A stretch of DNA of 64,000 nucleotides from Channa striata (Eukaryota; Chordata; Actinopteri; Anabantiformes; Channidae). Shown here piece after piece: positions 61,401 through 64,000 of the stretch. The notes under the pieces are model-generated. The model saw only the letters and a list, made by a program, of their open reading frames with translations, was not told where the DNA came from and searched no databases. A program made the translations under genes and the position numbers. Numbering within the stretch: position 1 is the first letter of the stretch; each line of letters begins with the position of its first letter. The stretch lies in contig CM065175.1 of NCBI GenBank assembly GCA_033026295.1, positions 21,586,837 to 21,650,836 of the forward strand. The letters run 5' to 3'.

Positions 61401-64000
61401 CAGGTATCTTTTTAAACAATGGTCATGAGGTCACTGAACACTGAAAGAGGTCTTACTTACCATAATAATTCCTTCTGTTGATACTGGTCGACAAGTAATC
61501 TTTAGAGCCTTTTCAATAAAAGTGATGGGGCATAATCCACAGTCCTTTCTGTGCAAAAATATATTCAAATGTTTATCTAAAGCCAAAATGAGCAGTCTGA
61601 GTTTATTACATCAAAGGGACGTTTCTAAGCGAACTCCTTTTTTAGTATTCTCCATTTCTCTGTTGAGCTACAGTGGAAGGAAAGCAACAAAAATGGGAAT
61701 TTTGAAGTAGAAATTATTCGACTTTGGAAGCTATTTATTTAATACGACTAATTTGGAAGGACTGATGACTGGATGTTGCCTTCCTTCCTCTTACAATGGG
61801 AAGCACAGGGATCCTTAAAAGGCCTGAAATAAAACCAGGGATGGTAAAACCTGTTTCAGTGTTTATTTGGGCATCTGACTAAAACAAGTAATTCTCCCTT
61901 TGCGTGAGTTAAATATTTCTTGTCACATCACACAGCAAAATTTCAAAGGATAAACAATAATCCAAAAGACTGATACAAAATGAGTAAAACACATAACTGT
62001 GATGATTATGTCTTTAGTTTCAACCTCCGATTTATAGGAAGGGTGAGATGGGGGGTGTTTACCTGTCTGTGCCGAAGGGTCTGTTTTCTTATTACCATCC
62101 ATGACCAAGAATCGAATTAAATAACTTAATCATAGTCTAAAGCCAAAACAAATTTTCTGCAAACTGTTTTTATTCAGTCCTCTGCATCGCTGATGGGTTT
62201 CTGTCAACACAGGCTTTTGTTTAGAGTCTAGCCGCAGAATCCACTGCTGTCACCTCCTGGATTGGTGACGATGTGCCAGCTGGAATCTGGGATGATACTT
62301 GAAAAAACAAATGACGCCACCTGGTCTAAGCTGCGTAATGATGATGAACTCTGACCACACGTCTATCAGCAGTGAGAGAAGCAAAATATTTTGAATCACA
62401 CTGTTTTTCTGAGGCAGCTATTTTATGATTTGTTGTGCAATAGTCACTTCTGATATGGAGATGAAACATCTGGATAATGTCCAGCTCTCTTTCTCTATCG
62501 GGATATGACCCTCTTTCGCTCAGTAGTGTCCTTTACTGCAAACCCCTTCACCCCCATTATCTTGCCACTGCAGATATCACCATTCTACTGCCAGATCACA
62601 TCATACCTAATAAGTATTCTTATTACTCCTGCAGAGCACTTGTTTCCTCAGGGTATAATTTCCATCAGCATACTGTAGATTAAAGCCATGTGGTCATAGC
62701 ACGCCAGTTGCCAGACAGTGATCCACACACTGTAATGTCTTTGGTGTAATTTGAGGCCTGCTCAGAATCAACAAGAGCAAAGTGACATGAGTGTTTTCAG
62801 CAGCTTATTGTAACTGACAGCACCACTGTCGTAACCAGTCACTGTTATATGATGGAGAATTGCCGTCGTTTAGAGGATGGAGAAATGTTGCAAACGGTAG
62901 GAGGACTTTTTGTTGCCCCATTGTGCAGAGTGGTGCTCTCATGTCTTTTTAGTTTAGTGGTCACAGCAAGTGAAAGCTGAGAGGAAGTTCAACATAGGAG
63001 GAAGCTCAACAGGAGATTAAAAGACAACATGATCAGTTAAAATGCAAATAACGTGTGTCTGGTCAATAGGTTTTGTTTGAAATAAAAGACAAATTCTGCC
63101 ACCACAGAGATATTGTTACTGACGTAGCTTCCAGTGCATTTCATTTGTTTAATGGCTTTGGTGTTACAGGTATGAGGATGAACATGGATGAGCACATAAA
63201 CGTCAATCTACAAAATGCCACAAATTCTACACAACTGATACAAGCTATGTATTGTTTCTACAAGAATTTGTTGAAACTGGTGGTTCTTGGACTCAACGGT
63301 GAATTAAATTATTTCTGTGTTTACAAACATGAGAGTCTCAGTTACTGTAAAATGTGGGTTTAATTGTCTCTCCCTGTTCTCTAGAACCTAGTGTTTCTTA
63401 GAGTTTTAGGTGCAAGACCTTCCTCAAAGATGAAGAAAAGCATTGTGAAATTGCCAGGAAAACAACTAATGAGAAACAAGAGCTCACAGCCTACAGGAGG
63501 AAGTCACAAAACTAACCAAATGAATGTGGTTGATGTGCCGTCATGGTTTGTCGGATTAATCTATTATGGGTTAACGCCCAACGCCTCTTCACTGCAACAC
63601 GAGATTCATTAATTACTGTAAATAAAGAGATTCTCTGCTTCCTTTAATCTCCTTGTCTCCTCTCCTTGTCTATTTCAGGTGCCTCCTAACTGAACTCGGG
63701 ATATTTTTAAGGAGAGACTTAAACGGACGATGCAGCACCACCTCCCAAAGTCAACCGCATGTCACCGTGTGCCACGGTGAAAAAGTGCATGTACACCCCT
63801 GTAACTGAAGGTGGTGCCATCATTCCAGAAACACAACAAGAGAAAGCTCGCTGGGAGATATGAAGAAGATAAAATCCATACAGGCAGTGGTGGATGAAGT
63901 ACTCAAAACCTGTAAAGTAAAATTATAAATAAACAAGCAAAGTTCTACTTAAAGTGAAAGAAAGTAAGTACATGATTTATATTTTACTTAAAGGATGCCT

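Larger units (their letters stand above)
55600..64000. other. Intergenic region upstream of slc9a1
   Basis: No gene was recognised on either strand in this 8.4-kb AT-rich stretch. It begins with a minisatellite (55763-56125) and contains a near-perfect hairpin at 58391-58454. The remaining open frames are short, lack good splice context and resemble no family known to me. Confidence 0.55.

Noticed and set aside
1..64000. CRISPR arrays, bacterial operons, rRNA or complete tRNA genes
   Set aside because: None seen. The only tRNA-like sequence is the B box of the SINE at 49340-49556.

Overview
This window is vertebrate nuclear DNA and most likely comes from a teleost fish. It is AT-leaning and mostly non-coding, with split genes, CpG-rich first exons, microsatellites, a decayed Tc1-type transposon fragment, a tRNA-like SINE, and several pieces of a dispersed repeat ending in a (GGAT)n-type tail that is familiar from fish genomes. 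There is no bacterial-style gene density. Family and paralogue calls rest on remembered protein families and were not searched.

Two protein-coding loci can be supported, both on the minus strand. (1) slc9a1 (NHE1-type plasma-membrane Na+/H+ exchanger) runs from the start codon at 54530 to a stop at 35571-35573. I could place 13 coding exons with canonical GT/AG junctions and matching phases. The implied protein is about 807 residues if three single-base frame breaks (exons 2, 4 and 13) are treated as errors; human NHE1 has 815. A CpG-rich, G-rich promoter lies at about 54.6-55.4 kb. The 3' UTR may extend to a candidate ATTAAA polyadenylation signal near 31346. (2) The first coding exon of man1c1 (Golgi alpha-1,2-mannosidase IC) is at 19138-19677. 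It encodes the cytosolic tail, the membrane anchor and the stem. The catalytic exons are not seen and probably lie beyond the left edge, so positions 1-19137 are read as intron 1. A CpG-rich upstream region (19.7-21.6 kb) holds an ETS-like site, a purine tract and a possible non-coding first exon.

Layout: 1-19137 intron 1 of man1c1 with repeats; 19138-21600 man1c1 exon 1 and promoter; 21600-31320 intergenic; 31320-35570 probable slc9a1 3' UTR; 35571-54530 slc9a1 coding exons and introns; 54531-55600 slc9a1 promoter; 55600-64000 intergenic, starting with an approximately 113-bp minisatellite.

The observation I rate highest is exon 12 of slc9a1 (51 nt, in-frame, symmetric phase). It interrupts a tail motif that matches the mammalian NHE1 RSK/14-3-3 site. 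Skipping it would recreate an R-x-x-S-x-P motif, so splicing could switch a regulatory phosphosite. The two genes act in unrelated processes (pH/volume control and N-glycan trimming). Their neighbourhood reflects synteny rather than a shared pathway.
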